Source: Anaerolineae bacterium (GTDB lineage Bacteria; Chloroflexota; Anaerolineae; Anaerolineales; Villigracilaceae). From it: a stretch of DNA of 18,426 nt. Shown here one piece after another: positions 1 through 7,138 of this stretch; the stretch's first letter is position 1, and each line of letters starts with the position of its first letter. The position numbers and the translations under genes were made by a program. The stretch spans positions 1-18,426 of the forward strand of contig JAFLCF010000082.1 in the NCBI GenBank assembly GCA_017303735.1, read 5' to 3'. A model generated the notes under the pieces. It saw only the letters and a program-made list of their open reading frames with translations, had not been told where the DNA came from and searched no databases.

Positions 1-10
1 GGGAGAAGTT

Positions 11-337
11 TCAGACCGGGTCGTAATGCAAAGCCACCGCGTTGCGGGTTTTCTTGGCTTTGTATAGCGCCATATCCGAACTTTTGAAAATATTGTCCAC
101 GTTTTCGCAAAAAGCGGAATTGCCCACGCCAATGCTGACGGTCAGGCTTATCTCATGCCCATTGAACTTTATATGATAGAAAAAAGTACCCAGCCCAGCG
201 AGACGAATGCCGCGGTATTCCTGGATCATCAGGGATTAGAACCAGATCAAACCGGACTGAATCAATACGGAAATGCCGATCAAAAAGAAGATGGTCTGAA
301 TGTGGATCGATGAAAGCAATTCTGCAATAGCCGTCAT
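11..337 (-). pseudogene. Remnant of a membrane diguanylate cyclase (GGDEF), internally deleted and interrupted by a stop
   Basis: Reading leftward from the ATG at 337, one frame encodes a 33-residue start (MTAIAELLSS..., a hydrophobic membrane segment ending SGLIWF), then TAA at 236-238. The same frame continues with SLMIQEYRGIRLAGLGTFF, a sequence typical of the end of a first membrane helix in membrane-bound GGDEF proteins. It then passes directly into the C-terminal third of a GGDEF domain (NGHEISLTVSIGVG, then SSDMALYKAKKTRNAV) and ends at TGA 11-13. A GGDEF domain is normally about 160 residues. The GGDEF motif itself, the metal-binding half and most membrane helices are absent, so no cyclase activity is expected. 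I infer an internal deletion near the LGTFF/YHIKF junction plus a nonsense mutation. The start lies 16 nt after the preceding gene and has only a weak RBS (AAAGA). The 33-residue piece could still be translated as a small membrane peptide. Confidence 0.65.
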
Positions 338-353
338 TCTTTAACGTTGCCTG

Positions 354-890
354 TTATTTTTTGTTCTTTGACAGCTTGTCTTTCTTGTCTTTTTTCTTTT
401 TATTTTCTTCGTCCACCATAATATCGATGGCGACCGCCACAGCCAGGATGAGAACATCATTCTGCCCGGGTTCGATCTCAACACCATACGTATCGGCAAT
501 ACGCAGCCATTTCTTTGAAACCTCGGCAACCTTATCGCGCCCGGCTTTGATCGTATACTCATGCGCAAGGAAATCGCCTTGCACATCCAGGTCGGGTCCG
601 TTCTTCACTTTCACATCCCAGCGGTCACGCAGCGGAGTGATGAGCGCCTTTTTGATGGTCGCCAGGTCTTTACCGTCGGCATCTTCCACCACCATGGTGT
701 CTTTGATGGTCAGAAGACGCTCTTGAATTTGGGCAAGTTTTTTACCATTCAGGTCTTCGAAGACCAGTGTTTTACGAATACGCAGCACTTTGCCATCTAC
801 TTTGAAAACGCGTTTGCCTTCTTCGTTCTCGATCCAAAAATCATCTCCGATGGAGATCAGGTTTTGGCGAATTTTATAGCGGTTGGTCAT
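354..890 (-). CDS. LURP-one-related / Tubby C-terminal-like family protein
   Basis: This 178-residue cytosolic protein matches the bacterial LURP-one-related (LOR, Tubby-like beta-barrel) family along its whole length. It contains the characteristic ISIGDDFWIENEEGKRVFKVDGK start, repeated short strands (FEDLNGKKLAQIQERLLTIKDTMVVEDADGK), the ALITPLRDRWDV segment, and a C-terminal VSKKWLRIADTYGVEI block leading into a hydrophobic helix (VLILAVAVAIDIMV). The last 18 or so residues are almost entirely Lys/Asp/Asn and probably form a disordered basic tail. The family's biochemical role in bacteria is unknown; a membrane- or lipid-associated barrel similar to scramblases is the usual analogy. The start is supported by AAAGGA about 8 nt upstream. 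It is transcribed divergently from the DegV gene across a 194-bp gap. Confidence 0.85.
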   Translation of the reverse strand: MTNRYKIRQNLISIGDDFWIENEEGKRVFKVDGKVLRIRKTLVFEDLNGKKLAQIQERLLTIKDTMVVEDADGKDLATIKKALITPLRDRWDVKVKNGPDLDVQGDFLAHEYTIKAGRDKVAEVSKKWLRIADTYGVEIEPGQNDVLILAVAVAIDIMVDEENKKKKDKKDKLSKNKK

Positions 891-928
891 TGGGAAATCC
901 TTTATTAATTAAATGAAGTTTTTCAACC

Positions 929-934
929 AGTATA
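929..934 (-). promoter_or_regulatory. Candidate -10 box (TATACT) for the LURP-like gene
   Basis: TATACT on the minus strand lies 38 nt before the start codon at 890, so a start point near 922 would leave a leader of about 30 nt that includes the AAAGGA ribosome site. No convincing -35 hexamer is seen 16-18 nt upstream, so this is a weak prediction. Confidence 0.25.
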
Positions 935-1084
935 ATCCATGTATGAAGTGGGCAGGTTCAGAGGTTTTGATTGGCGCTAGTTTGAGCCTTAGCCAGGTGA
1001 ATCTGTTACACTGAATATTGCAAGGTAATAAAACCATATTGAAATTCATCAAAGTTGACATGACGTAACTAAAGGTGACAAGAC

Positions 1085-1936
1085 ATGACCATTGGAATTG
1101 TTACAGACTCAACTTGCGACCTCCCCCATAACATCATCAAAGAACTGGGGATCACGGTTATTCCCCTGTTTATCAATATCGGCGACAAGGGCTATTTGGA
1201 TGGCGTCAATATCACCCGCACAGAATTCTATACAAACCTGCCAGGTTATAAAACACATCCGTCCACGGGCACACCCGGCGTGGATACCTTTAAAGCTGCA
1301 TATCAAGCCTTGGCAGACAAAGGCTGCACGGAGATCCTGTCGATTCATATTTCCGAGAGTCTTAGCGCCACGGTGAACATTGCCCGTAGTGCGGCACAGG
1401 AATTCAAACAGATCCCCATCACTGTGCGCGATGGCGGTCAACTTAGTTTGGGTACAGGTTTTCAGGTGGAACGTGCCGCCCGAATGGCAGCGGAGGGAAG
1501 CTCCATGCCAGATATCATCAATGCACTGGACGATGTTAAGTCCCGCACGTTTGTCGCAGCGCGGTTGGATACACTTGAGTTTTTGCGACGCAGCGGACGC
1601 ATGAATTCATTTCTTGCGGGCATCGGAAGTCTATTGCAGATCAAACCCATCTTGACCATGAAAAACGGACAACCTGCTTCCGAACGAGTACGAACCACAC
1701 ACAAAGCAGATGCCAGGCTTTTGGAAATGCTGGAAGAGTACCAACCCATTGAGCATTTCTCGCTGCTCCATACGAACGCCGCTGAAAATGCACTTGCGTT
1801 CATCGAGCAAGCCGCCCATTTAATACCTGTAAACATCACCTATACAATGGATATCACCCCGGTCATCGGCGCGCATATTGGTCCGGGAGCAGTCGGCTTT
1901 GCGATCATTTCAAAAAACCGTATCGATAAGATCTAA
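1085..1936 (+). CDS. DegV family fatty-acid-binding protein
   Basis: The 283-residue product has the usual DegV length and all family landmarks. These are the N-terminal TDSTCDLP motif, the HPSTGTPGVDTF loop, SESLSATVNIA, LSLGTGFQV, LEFLRRSGRMNSF followed by LLQIKPILTMKNG, and the C-terminal HIGPGAVGFAI. DegV/FakB-type proteins bind a fatty acid between two alpha/beta domains and, in organisms with FakA, present it for phosphorylation to acyl-phosphate. No FakA kinase gene is present here, so the specific role is open. The start is supported by AAAGGTG 8 nt upstream. The gene heads a compact plus-strand run: the next start is 28 nt after its stop. Confidence 0.92.
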   Translation: MTIGIVTDSTCDLPHNIIKELGITVIPLFINIGDKGYLDGVNITRTEFYTNLPGYKTHPSTGTPGVDTFKAAYQALADKGCTEILSIHISESLSATVNIARSAAQEFKQIPITVRDGGQLSLGTGFQVERAARMAAEGSSMPDIINALDDVKSRTFVAARLDTLEFLRRSGRMNSFLAGIGSLLQIKPILTMKNGQPASERVRTTHKADARLLEMLEEYQPIEHFSLLHTNAAENALAFIEQAAHLIPVNITYTMDITPVIGAHIGPGAVGFAIISKNRIDKI

Positions 1937-1964
1937 AAATAAATCAAACGATAGGAAAAATAAT

Positions 1965-2840
1965 ATGAGTCCCGAGACCAAACGTTCGAGCATTGCAATC
2001 TTGATTGTCCTTTTGATCGCCACTGGGCTGGCACTTGCCGGAAGCCAGGGCGGGCACGTAGTGAACGGCTTTCCGCTGTTCGCCTTGTGTGTGGCACTGG
2101 CATTCGTCATCCAATGGGTGGCATTCATCCCGGCATTTGTGTTCCGCACTGAAAAGTTCTACGACCTAACAGGTTCCATCACCTATCTCACCGTCATCGT
2201 GGTCGCCTTATTGCTCAGCCCAGCCATTGACACACGCTCCCTACTTCTGGCGGGTATGGTTGCCATTTGGGCAGTGCGGCTGGGATCATTTCTATTCATG
2301 CGCATTCGCGCCGCCGGGGAAGATCGCCGCTTTCGAGAGATCAAACAATCTTTTGCCCGCTTCCTCATGACCTGGACCCTGCAAGGACTTTGGGTGGCTT
2401 TTTCTCTCTCCTCGGCTTTAGCTGCCATTACTTCCACCACCCGCAAAGAGTTGGATGCCTTCGCCGTGATCGGCTTTCTCGTTTGGCTATTCGGCTTTGG
2501 GGTTGAAGTGATCGCAGACAGTCAGAAAAGCGCATTCAACGCCAACTCAGCTAATAAAGATAAGTTCATCCGCAGCGGACTGTGGTCATGGTCGCGTCAC
2601 CCGAATTATTTCGGTGAGATCGTGCTGTGGATCGGCGTGATGATCGTTGCCATGCCCATCCTGCAAGGCTGGCAGTGGGCAACTCTGATCTCACCCATCT
2701 TCATTATTATTCTGCTCACCCGCATCAGCGGTGTGCCCATGCTCGAAAAACGAGCGGATGAAAAATGGGGCGGGCAGCCCGAGTATGAAGCCTACAAGGC
2801 AAATACCTCGGTGTTGATCCCCATGCCTCCAAAGAAATAA
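1965..2840 (+). CDS. DUF1295 / steroid 5-alpha-reductase-like integral membrane protein
   Basis: The 291-residue polytopic membrane protein has about seven to eight hydrophobic segments. Its C-terminal signature WSWSRHPNYFGEIVLWIGV is diagnostic of DUF1295 and of the related isoprenylcysteine methyltransferase/steroid reductase fold, where this region contributes to cofactor (NADPH or SAM) binding. Which reaction it carries out cannot be told from sequence. I chose ATG 1965 because AGGA lies 8 nt upstream and the hydrophobic N-terminus begins soon after. The open frame extends back to 1878, but that part overlaps degV and translates as unremarkable basic sequence. The gene lies between degV and two other small membrane-protein genes in what looks like one operon. 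Confidence 0.88.
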   Translation: MSPETKRSSIAILIVLLIATGLALAGSQGGHVVNGFPLFALCVALAFVIQWVAFIPAFVFRTEKFYDLTGSITYLTVIVVALLLSPAIDTRSLLLAGMVAIWAVRLGSFLFMRIRAAGEDRRFREIKQSFARFLMTWTLQGLWVAFSLSSALAAITSTTRKELDAFAVIGFLVWLFGFGVEVIADSQKSAFNANSANKDKFIRSGLWSWSRHPNYFGEIVLWIGVMIVAMPILQGWQWATLISPIFIIILLTRISGVPMLEKRADEKWGGQPEYEAYKANTSVLIPMPPKK

Positions 2841-2851
2841 TTGAGGAACTC

Positions 2852-3184
2852 ATGAACATCGCCAAAGGCATATCCATTCTTGGCATCCTTGCCATGACAG
2901 CCGCTTTGATCTACGGCTTCACTGTTGGAGATTTTGGAAAGGACGGCGCTGCCCTGCTGCAAAACCCCTGGGGTATCGTTTCCATGGTGGATCTGTATAC
3001 CGGATTCATCCTTTTCTCTGCATGGATCGTGTATCGCGAAAAGTCCATGGTCAGCGCCATCGTTTGGGTGGTGTTGATGATGGTGCTCGGATTCTTTGCA
3101 GGTAGCCTTTACACCTTCCTCGCTCTCAACGCCAGCAAAGGGGATTGGAAAAAATTCTGGATGGGGCACCGAGCCGATGGGTAA
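2852..3184 (+). CDS. DUF1475-like small membrane protein
   Basis: The 110-residue product has three hydrophobic segments at about residues 5-25, 45-62 and 65-92, with a conserved-looking core NPWGIVSMVDLYTGFILFSAWIVYREK. That core resembles the small membrane family DUF1475, whose function is unknown. The GAGGA ribosome site sits directly before the ATG, 11 nt after the DUF1295 stop. Its own stop codon lies inside the start of the next gene (8-nt overlap), which implies translational coupling within the cluster. The family assignment is from recall of the motif. Confidence 0.65.
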   Translation: MNIAKGISILGILAMTAALIYGFTVGDFGKDGAALLQNPWGIVSMVDLYTGFILFSAWIVYREKSMVSAIVWVVLMMVLGFFAGSLYTFLALNASKGDWKKFWMGHRADG

Positions 3185-3854
3185 ACTACAGGAACTCGGA
3201 GAGGAATTAAGCGGTGTTATGTCTGGAAGAGGCTCACGCTTGCTTGATTCCTTTCTGCCTGCAGTTGTTTTTCTGATTTGCAATTCTTTCCTGGATGTAA
3301 ATATTGCATTGATCGGAGCCATTGGTATTTCGATCCTATTTGCCATCTATCGCATCCTCCGTAAAGAAAACCTGACGTATGCGTTGGGCGGGTTGGGTGG
3401 CACATTATTAGCCGCGGTGTTCGTAAAACTTAGCGGGTCTGGCAGTGGATTTTTCCTACCGGGATTTGTCTCGGGTTCCATAACTGTCATTGCCTGTGTG
3501 GTGAGCGTTGCCCTTAATCGTCCACTGGTGGCGTGGTCAAGCTTTATCACCCGGCGTTGGAACTTGGATTGGTACTGGCATCCGCAAGTATTGCCTGCTT
3601 ATAACGAAGTCACTATTTTCTGGGCAGTGGCATTTGCAGTGCGCCTGACCTTTGAGTTCTGGCTGTATCAACAAGATGCAGTTGGCGCACTCGCAACGGT
3701 GCGCATCTTGCTGGGCTGGCCCTTTATTGTTTTGTTATTAATCATCAGTTATCTTTATGGGCTTTGGCGGCTGGGCACATTACACGGTCCCAGCGTGGAA
3801 GAATTCAAAGCTGGCAAAGCCCCGCCGTGGGAAGGTCAGAAGCGCGGTTTTTAG
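3177..3854 (+). CDS. DUF3159 family membrane protein
   Basis: Starting at ATG 3177 gives a 225-residue membrane protein beginning MGKLQELGEELSGVMSGRGSRLLDSFLP. The DSFLPAVVFLICNSFL segment, the RILRKENLTYALGGLGGT stretch and the C-terminal LGWPFIVLLLIISYLYGLWRL helix match DUF3159, a family known from actinobacteria and Chloroflexota with no assigned function. About six membrane segments are evident. The frame is open back to 3096, but that section is antisense-like read-through of the upstream gene. The 3177 start overlaps the previous stop by 8 nt. The C-terminal tail (GKAPPWEGQKRGF) is hydrophilic. Confidence 0.8.
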   Translation: MGKLQELGEELSGVMSGRGSRLLDSFLPAVVFLICNSFLDVNIALIGAIGISILFAIYRILRKENLTYALGGLGGTLLAAVFVKLSGSGSGFFLPGFVSGSITVIACVVSVALNRPLVAWSSFITRRWNLDWYWHPQVLPAYNEVTIFWAVAFAVRLTFEFWLYQQDAVGALATVRILLGWPFIVLLLIISYLYGLWRLGTLHGPSVEEFKAGKAPPWEGQKRGF

Positions 3855-3863
3855 AATTCCCTA

Positions 3864-3869
3864 TATAAT
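3864..3869 (+). promoter_or_regulatory. Candidate -10 box TATAAT upstream of the EamA gene
   Basis: A perfect TATAAT lies 30 nt upstream of the start at 3899, leaving a leader of about 23 nt that contains the GAGG ribosome site. No -35 consensus is visible at the expected spacing, so the promoter would be weak or depend on another factor. Confidence 0.35.
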
Positions 3870-3898
3870 CAAGGCTCAATTCCCCAGTGTGAGGTTTC

Positions 3899-4747
3899 AT
3901 GGATTCTCTTTCAGAGCGCCGCAAGGCGATTCTTTATCTTGCGCTTGCTGCCATCTTATGGAGCACGAGCGGATTGTTCGTCAAAATTTTGGATTGGCAA
4001 CCCGTCTCCATTTTGGCAGGACGCAGCTTCTTCGCCGCCATCGTTTTTCTGATCTACCTGCGCCGCCTCCCCACTCGCTTTGGGCTGTGGCAGTTGCTGG
4101 CAGCTTTGATGTTCATCCTGACCCAGTTCCTGTTCATCACCTCCACTAAGTTGACCACGGCAGCGAATGCCATTTTTCTACAATACACCATGCCCATTTA
4201 CGTGGTCTTGCTGGCGTATTGGTTCCTCGGCGAAAAACCTTCACGAACAGATTACATCTCTATGTTTGTCATCTTCATCGGCTTGATGCTCTTCTTCGGC
4301 GACGAACTCAGCACCGACGGGTTCTATGGCAACCTGCTCGCCATTCTCAGCGGCGTGACCGGGGCATTGATGATGGTCTCGTTCCGTGCCCAGAAAAATG
4401 GCAACCCCGCCGAGAGCAATCTGATCGCATTTCTCTTCACCGCCACGCTTGGGTTTCCCTTCATCATGCAAGAAACCTGGACGGTGAACAGCATTCTCAT
4501 CCTTGCCTTCCTTGGCATTGTGCAAATTGGGTTTGCCTTTATCTTCTTCACCAAAGGCATCAAACATATTCCAGTTCTTGAGGCAAATCTCATTGGCACG
4601 TTGGAGCCGGTTCTTAATCCTATTTGGGTATTTCTTTTTTATGGCGAAAGCATGGGGAAGTTTGCTCTGATCGGCGGGTTGATCGTGCTCAGCGGCGTGA
4701 TCCTTAGCGCCGTCGGGAGCTCGAAAGCCGCGAAAGAAGGCGAATAG
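3899..4747 (+). CDS. EamA/DMT-superfamily transporter
   Basis: The 282-residue protein has about ten hydrophobic helices arranged as two EamA repeats. The first begins with AAILWSTSGLFVKIL and ends near GLMLFFGDEL; the second runs from LLAILSGVTGALMMVSFRAQ to GGLIVLSGVILSAVGSSK. It also has the typical second-repeat sequence ANLIGTLEPVLNPIWVFLFYGE. EamA proteins export metabolites or amino acids, but the substrate cannot be predicted. The start is supported by GAGG 6 nt upstream and by a TATAAT box further upstream. It stands 44 nt after the DUF3159 gene and may be a separate unit. Confidence 0.9.
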   Translation: MDSLSERRKAILYLALAAILWSTSGLFVKILDWQPVSILAGRSFFAAIVFLIYLRRLPTRFGLWQLLAALMFILTQFLFITSTKLTTAANAIFLQYTMPIYVVLLAYWFLGEKPSRTDYISMFVIFIGLMLFFGDELSTDGFYGNLLAILSGVTGALMMVSFRAQKNGNPAESNLIAFLFTATLGFPFIMQETWTVNSILILAFLGIVQIGFAFIFFTKGIKHIPVLEANLIGTLEPVLNPIWVFLFYGESMGKFALIGGLIVLSGVILSAVGSSKAAKEGE

Positions 4748-4779
4748 GGGGATGGGTTCGGCAGAAACTGTTTTTTAGT

Positions 4780-4785
4780 TACAAT
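4780..4785 (+). promoter_or_regulatory. -10 box TACAAT placed for a leaderless SH3b gene
   Basis: TACAAT ends at 4785. A start point 7 nt after the last T falls on position 4792, the first base of the GTG start codon. No ribosome-binding sequence lies between the box and the start. The bases 17 nt further upstream (TTCGGC) match TTGACA poorly. Confidence 0.45.
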
Positions 4786-4791
4786 TACTGT

Positions 4792-5853
4792 GTGCTTTAT
4801 AAAAATCTACTCTTCCTTGCAGTAATACTAATGCTATGCACGGGTTGCGATGCGACTCTTGCAACACCCACCGTTTCATTGCCGCAATTCATCACCGCCA
4901 CCCTGCCGCCCACTTCGATCCCAGTATCAACATCAATGCCGCCTCTGCCCACCGTTGCGCCAACCATCGCACCGATCCCCGGAAGAACCACTACCGAAGT
5001 CAATGTACGGGCAGATACATCAACGGTAAGTGAGTCATTGGGGACGGTTGCGGCGTTCAGCCCGCTTCAGATCATCGGCAAAGATGCCAGCGGAATATGG
5101 CTATTGGTTCTCTATAATGAAGGAACAGGGTGGGTGCGTGCGGATTACGTGCAGGTGGAAACGCCTTCAGCGGAGATTCCGGTTGTAGGTGCGGACCCAA
5201 GCGCGGGCGGCGGAGCGCGAGGCGTGGTTTTGAGCGGGGTCAACATCCGCAGTGGACCGGGCAAGGATTTTGAGTCGTTGGGGCTGTTGATCCAAAATGA
5301 TGTCGTTTTGGTTCTCGGCAAAGATACTTCTGGAATGTGGATCAAGATCGCCTATGCGCCTGCACCGGATGGAGCGGGTTGGGTGGCAACAGAATTTTTA
5401 CAAGTGGAAAACGCGGAAGCCCTGCCAGTGCTCGAGGCAACTACGCAAAGCGCAGTCAGTTCAACCGAAGCGCCTGCAACACTCGTCACGGCTCAAACGG
5501 CTTTGATGGATGGAGACAGTGAAGATGCGCCGCTGGCATTCGTTGAGTTATCGGCGGTTTCTTTGCGTTCGGCACAAGTTCAAGGAGAGGTTTCCATGCC
5601 CGGGGGTGATGTGCAAGATTGGTTTCGATTCTCTGCACAAGGCACGGAAGTTGTCATTCAAGTCTCATGTGAATCGGGCAGCCTGCTAGTAGAATTATCA
5701 CAGAACGGCGAAGCCTTCGCACCATTGGGCGTGGAATGCGGCGGAAGCCAGCGAACCCAAGTGAGCCCGGGCAACGACTATTTAATAAGGCTATCCCCCG
5801 CGGCTTCAGATGTTTACATAAAATACACGTTGCGCATTGAACTCGAACGCTGA
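4792..5853 (+). CDS. Lipoprotein with two SH3b domains and a PPC-like C-terminal domain
   Basis: The 353-residue exported protein begins with a short signal peptide and a lipobox at CTGC (modified Cys19). A Thr/Pro-rich tether (to about residue 65) leads to two bacterial SH3 repeats at about 66-123 and 146-206. They share the pattern NVRADT/NIRSGPG, then GKDASGIW/GKDTSGMW, then GWVRADYVQVE/GWVATEFLQVE. After an Ala/Thr linker the last 95 or so residues (DVQDWFRFSAQGTEVVIQVS...LIRLSPAASDVYIKYTLRIE) look like a pre-peptidase C-terminal-type beta-sandwich. Such domains bind cell-wall or surface ligands; no enzymatic domain is present. The start is GTG with no Shine-Dalgarno. It is upstream of the FecR/cyclase pair but 59 nt away, so it may be only loosely linked to them. 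Confidence 0.8.
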   Translation: MLYKNLLFLAVILMLCTGCDATLATPTVSLPQFITATLPPTSIPVSTSMPPLPTVAPTIAPIPGRTTTEVNVRADTSTVSESLGTVAAFSPLQIIGKDASGIWLLVLYNEGTGWVRADYVQVETPSAEIPVVGADPSAGGGARGVVLSGVNIRSGPGKDFESLGLLIQNDVVLVLGKDTSGMWIKIAYAPAPDGAGWVATEFLQVENAEALPVLEATTQSAVSSTEAPATLVTAQTALMDGDSEDAPLAFVELSAVSLRSAQVQGEVSMPGGDVQDWFRFSAQGTEVVIQVSCESGSLLVELSQNGEAFAPLGVECGGSQRTQVSPGNDYLIRLSPAASDVYIKYTLRIELER

Positions 5854-5879
5854 CGGCAGACCGTGAAAATCAGTCTTGG

Positions 5880-5890
5880 GTATGTCATAC
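5880..5890 (+). promoter_or_regulatory. Short perfect inverted repeat GTATGTCATAC upstream of fecR-like gene
   Basis: Five-base arms GTATG/CATAC flank a single T, 22 nt before the FecR start and next to a TATGGT that could serve as a -10 box. It could be a small operator, but an 11-bp palindrome may occur by chance. Confidence 0.2.
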
Positions 5891-5912
5891 TTATGGTAAA
5901 TCGGAGAACGAA

Positions 5913-7112
5913 ATGAACAAAAGAAACTTTATTTTATTGATTTGCATTGCACTGGTTGCGGCATTGGCAGGCTGCCAGACAGAAGATGCGGCAACTCCGC
6001 TTTCTGCCAGCCTGAGCGAACTTTCAGGGCTGGTGGAAATGAAGCAGGCAGATCAAGAGGCTTTCGACCAAGCCTCGGCAGATGCTGTGCTGGCAGTGGA
6101 TGGACAGGTACAAACCGGCGTGGATGGGCGCGTGCGCCTCGATCTTTCTTCCGGGACGATCATCCGCGTAGCGCCAACATCGCTTTTCACGCTGACTTCC
6201 AATGAAGAAATGGAAGGCGGCTTACTCACCAAAATTAAACTGGAAGCAGGCAAGGTCTTCATCATCCTGAACGGTGGGCAGGCAGATGTGGAAACGCCTT
6301 CAGGCGTGGCTTCTGTCAAAGGCTCGTATCTGAGTGTGCAGGTTGAAAATGGAAATATCGTTATCACCTGCCTCGAAGGGACCTGCTCACTCGATGACCC
6401 GAACGGCGGCGTGATCTTAATTCCGCCCAGTTTTAAAGTAACCCTCACTCAAGACCCCAACACCGGCGAATGGAGTTCGCCACTCTTGGGAGAAATGAAC
6501 GCGGAAGAACTTCAGGAATGGTTGAATGCGAACCCAGAAGCAAAAGAACTCGTTGAGCAAGCTTTTGCCAGCCTCACCGAAGAGCCAACCGAAGAGCCGA
6601 CTGAAGAACCCACCGCACCGCCCACAGAAGTTGAAACCGTCGCCCCTGAAACCGAAGCAAGCAATGCCTGTTCAAAACCCGAAGAACCCGTAGATGGCAG
6701 CGCGTTTGGCAAGATCGGTCAGGTCACCTTCGCATGGACGGAACAACCAAATGCACAATCGTACATCATCACCTTCGTGAAAGATGACGGCAGCACGGCA
6801 CGGATCGAAACGGCAAACAATAGTTTAGACCTTTATATCGAAGTTCTCCCGGCGGGCGGAACATACACCTGGTTCGTGACAGCCTTCGGCTCAGACGGCG
6901 CCGAGATCTGCTCCAGCACTTCGGTTACATTTACCAAGCCGCAAGCGGACCCGACTCAAAAGCCAAAGCCCGCCGATGCGCCAACAGAAGAACAAGGTGG
7001 AGGTTCAACAGAACCGGCACCCACAGAAGATCTCTCACAATGTGATGCCGATCAATGTTTCAGCCCATCTTGTCCATACTATCCCGGTGAACCATATTGT
7101 AGTGATTTCTAG
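5913..7112 (+). CDS. FecR-domain lipoprotein with Cys-rich C-terminus
   Basis: The 399-residue protein has a signal peptide and a clear lipobox LAGC (Cys21). Residues about 40-160 form a FecR domain: LSGLVEMKQ, then DGQVQTGVDGRVRLDLSSGTIIRVAPTS, a KIKLEAGKVFIILN block, and VASVKGSYLSVQVENG. A low-complexity EEPTEEPTEEPTAPPTE linker follows. Residues about 255-345 resemble a fibronectin-type domain (TFAWTEQPNAQSYIITF...GGTYTWFVTAF). The extreme C-terminus carries four cysteines spaced CX4CX4CX8C. Classical FecR passes iron signals to an ECF sigma factor, but there is no sigma or TonB gene here. Instead it lies 26 nt before a CHASE2 cyclase gene. Start supported by GGAGA upstream. Confidence 0.87.
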   Translation: MNKRNFILLICIALVAALAGCQTEDAATPLSASLSELSGLVEMKQADQEAFDQASADAVLAVDGQVQTGVDGRVRLDLSSGTIIRVAPTSLFTLTSNEEMEGGLLTKIKLEAGKVFIILNGGQADVETPSGVASVKGSYLSVQVENGNIVITCLEGTCSLDDPNGGVILIPPSFKVTLTQDPNTGEWSSPLLGEMNAEELQEWLNANPEAKELVEQAFASLTEEPTEEPTEEPTAPPTEVETVAPETEASNACSKPEEPVDGSAFGKIGQVTFAWTEQPNAQSYIITFVKDDGSTARIETANNSLDLYIEVLPAGGTYTWFVTAFGSDGAEICSSTSVTFTKPQADPTQKPKPADAPTEEQGGGSTEPAPTEDLSQCDADQCFSPSCPYYPGEPYCSDF

Positions 7113-7138
7113 CAGTTTTGCTATTTAGGAAACCAACC

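Noticed and set aside
361..908. Two plus-strand open frames (121 and 115 residues) opposite the LURP-like gene
   Set aside because: They are antisense shadows; the minus-strand gene has a family match and a ribosome site.
1055..1060. TTGACA upstream of degV
   Set aside because: A -10 box at normal spacing would fall at the degV start codon, and none is seen there.
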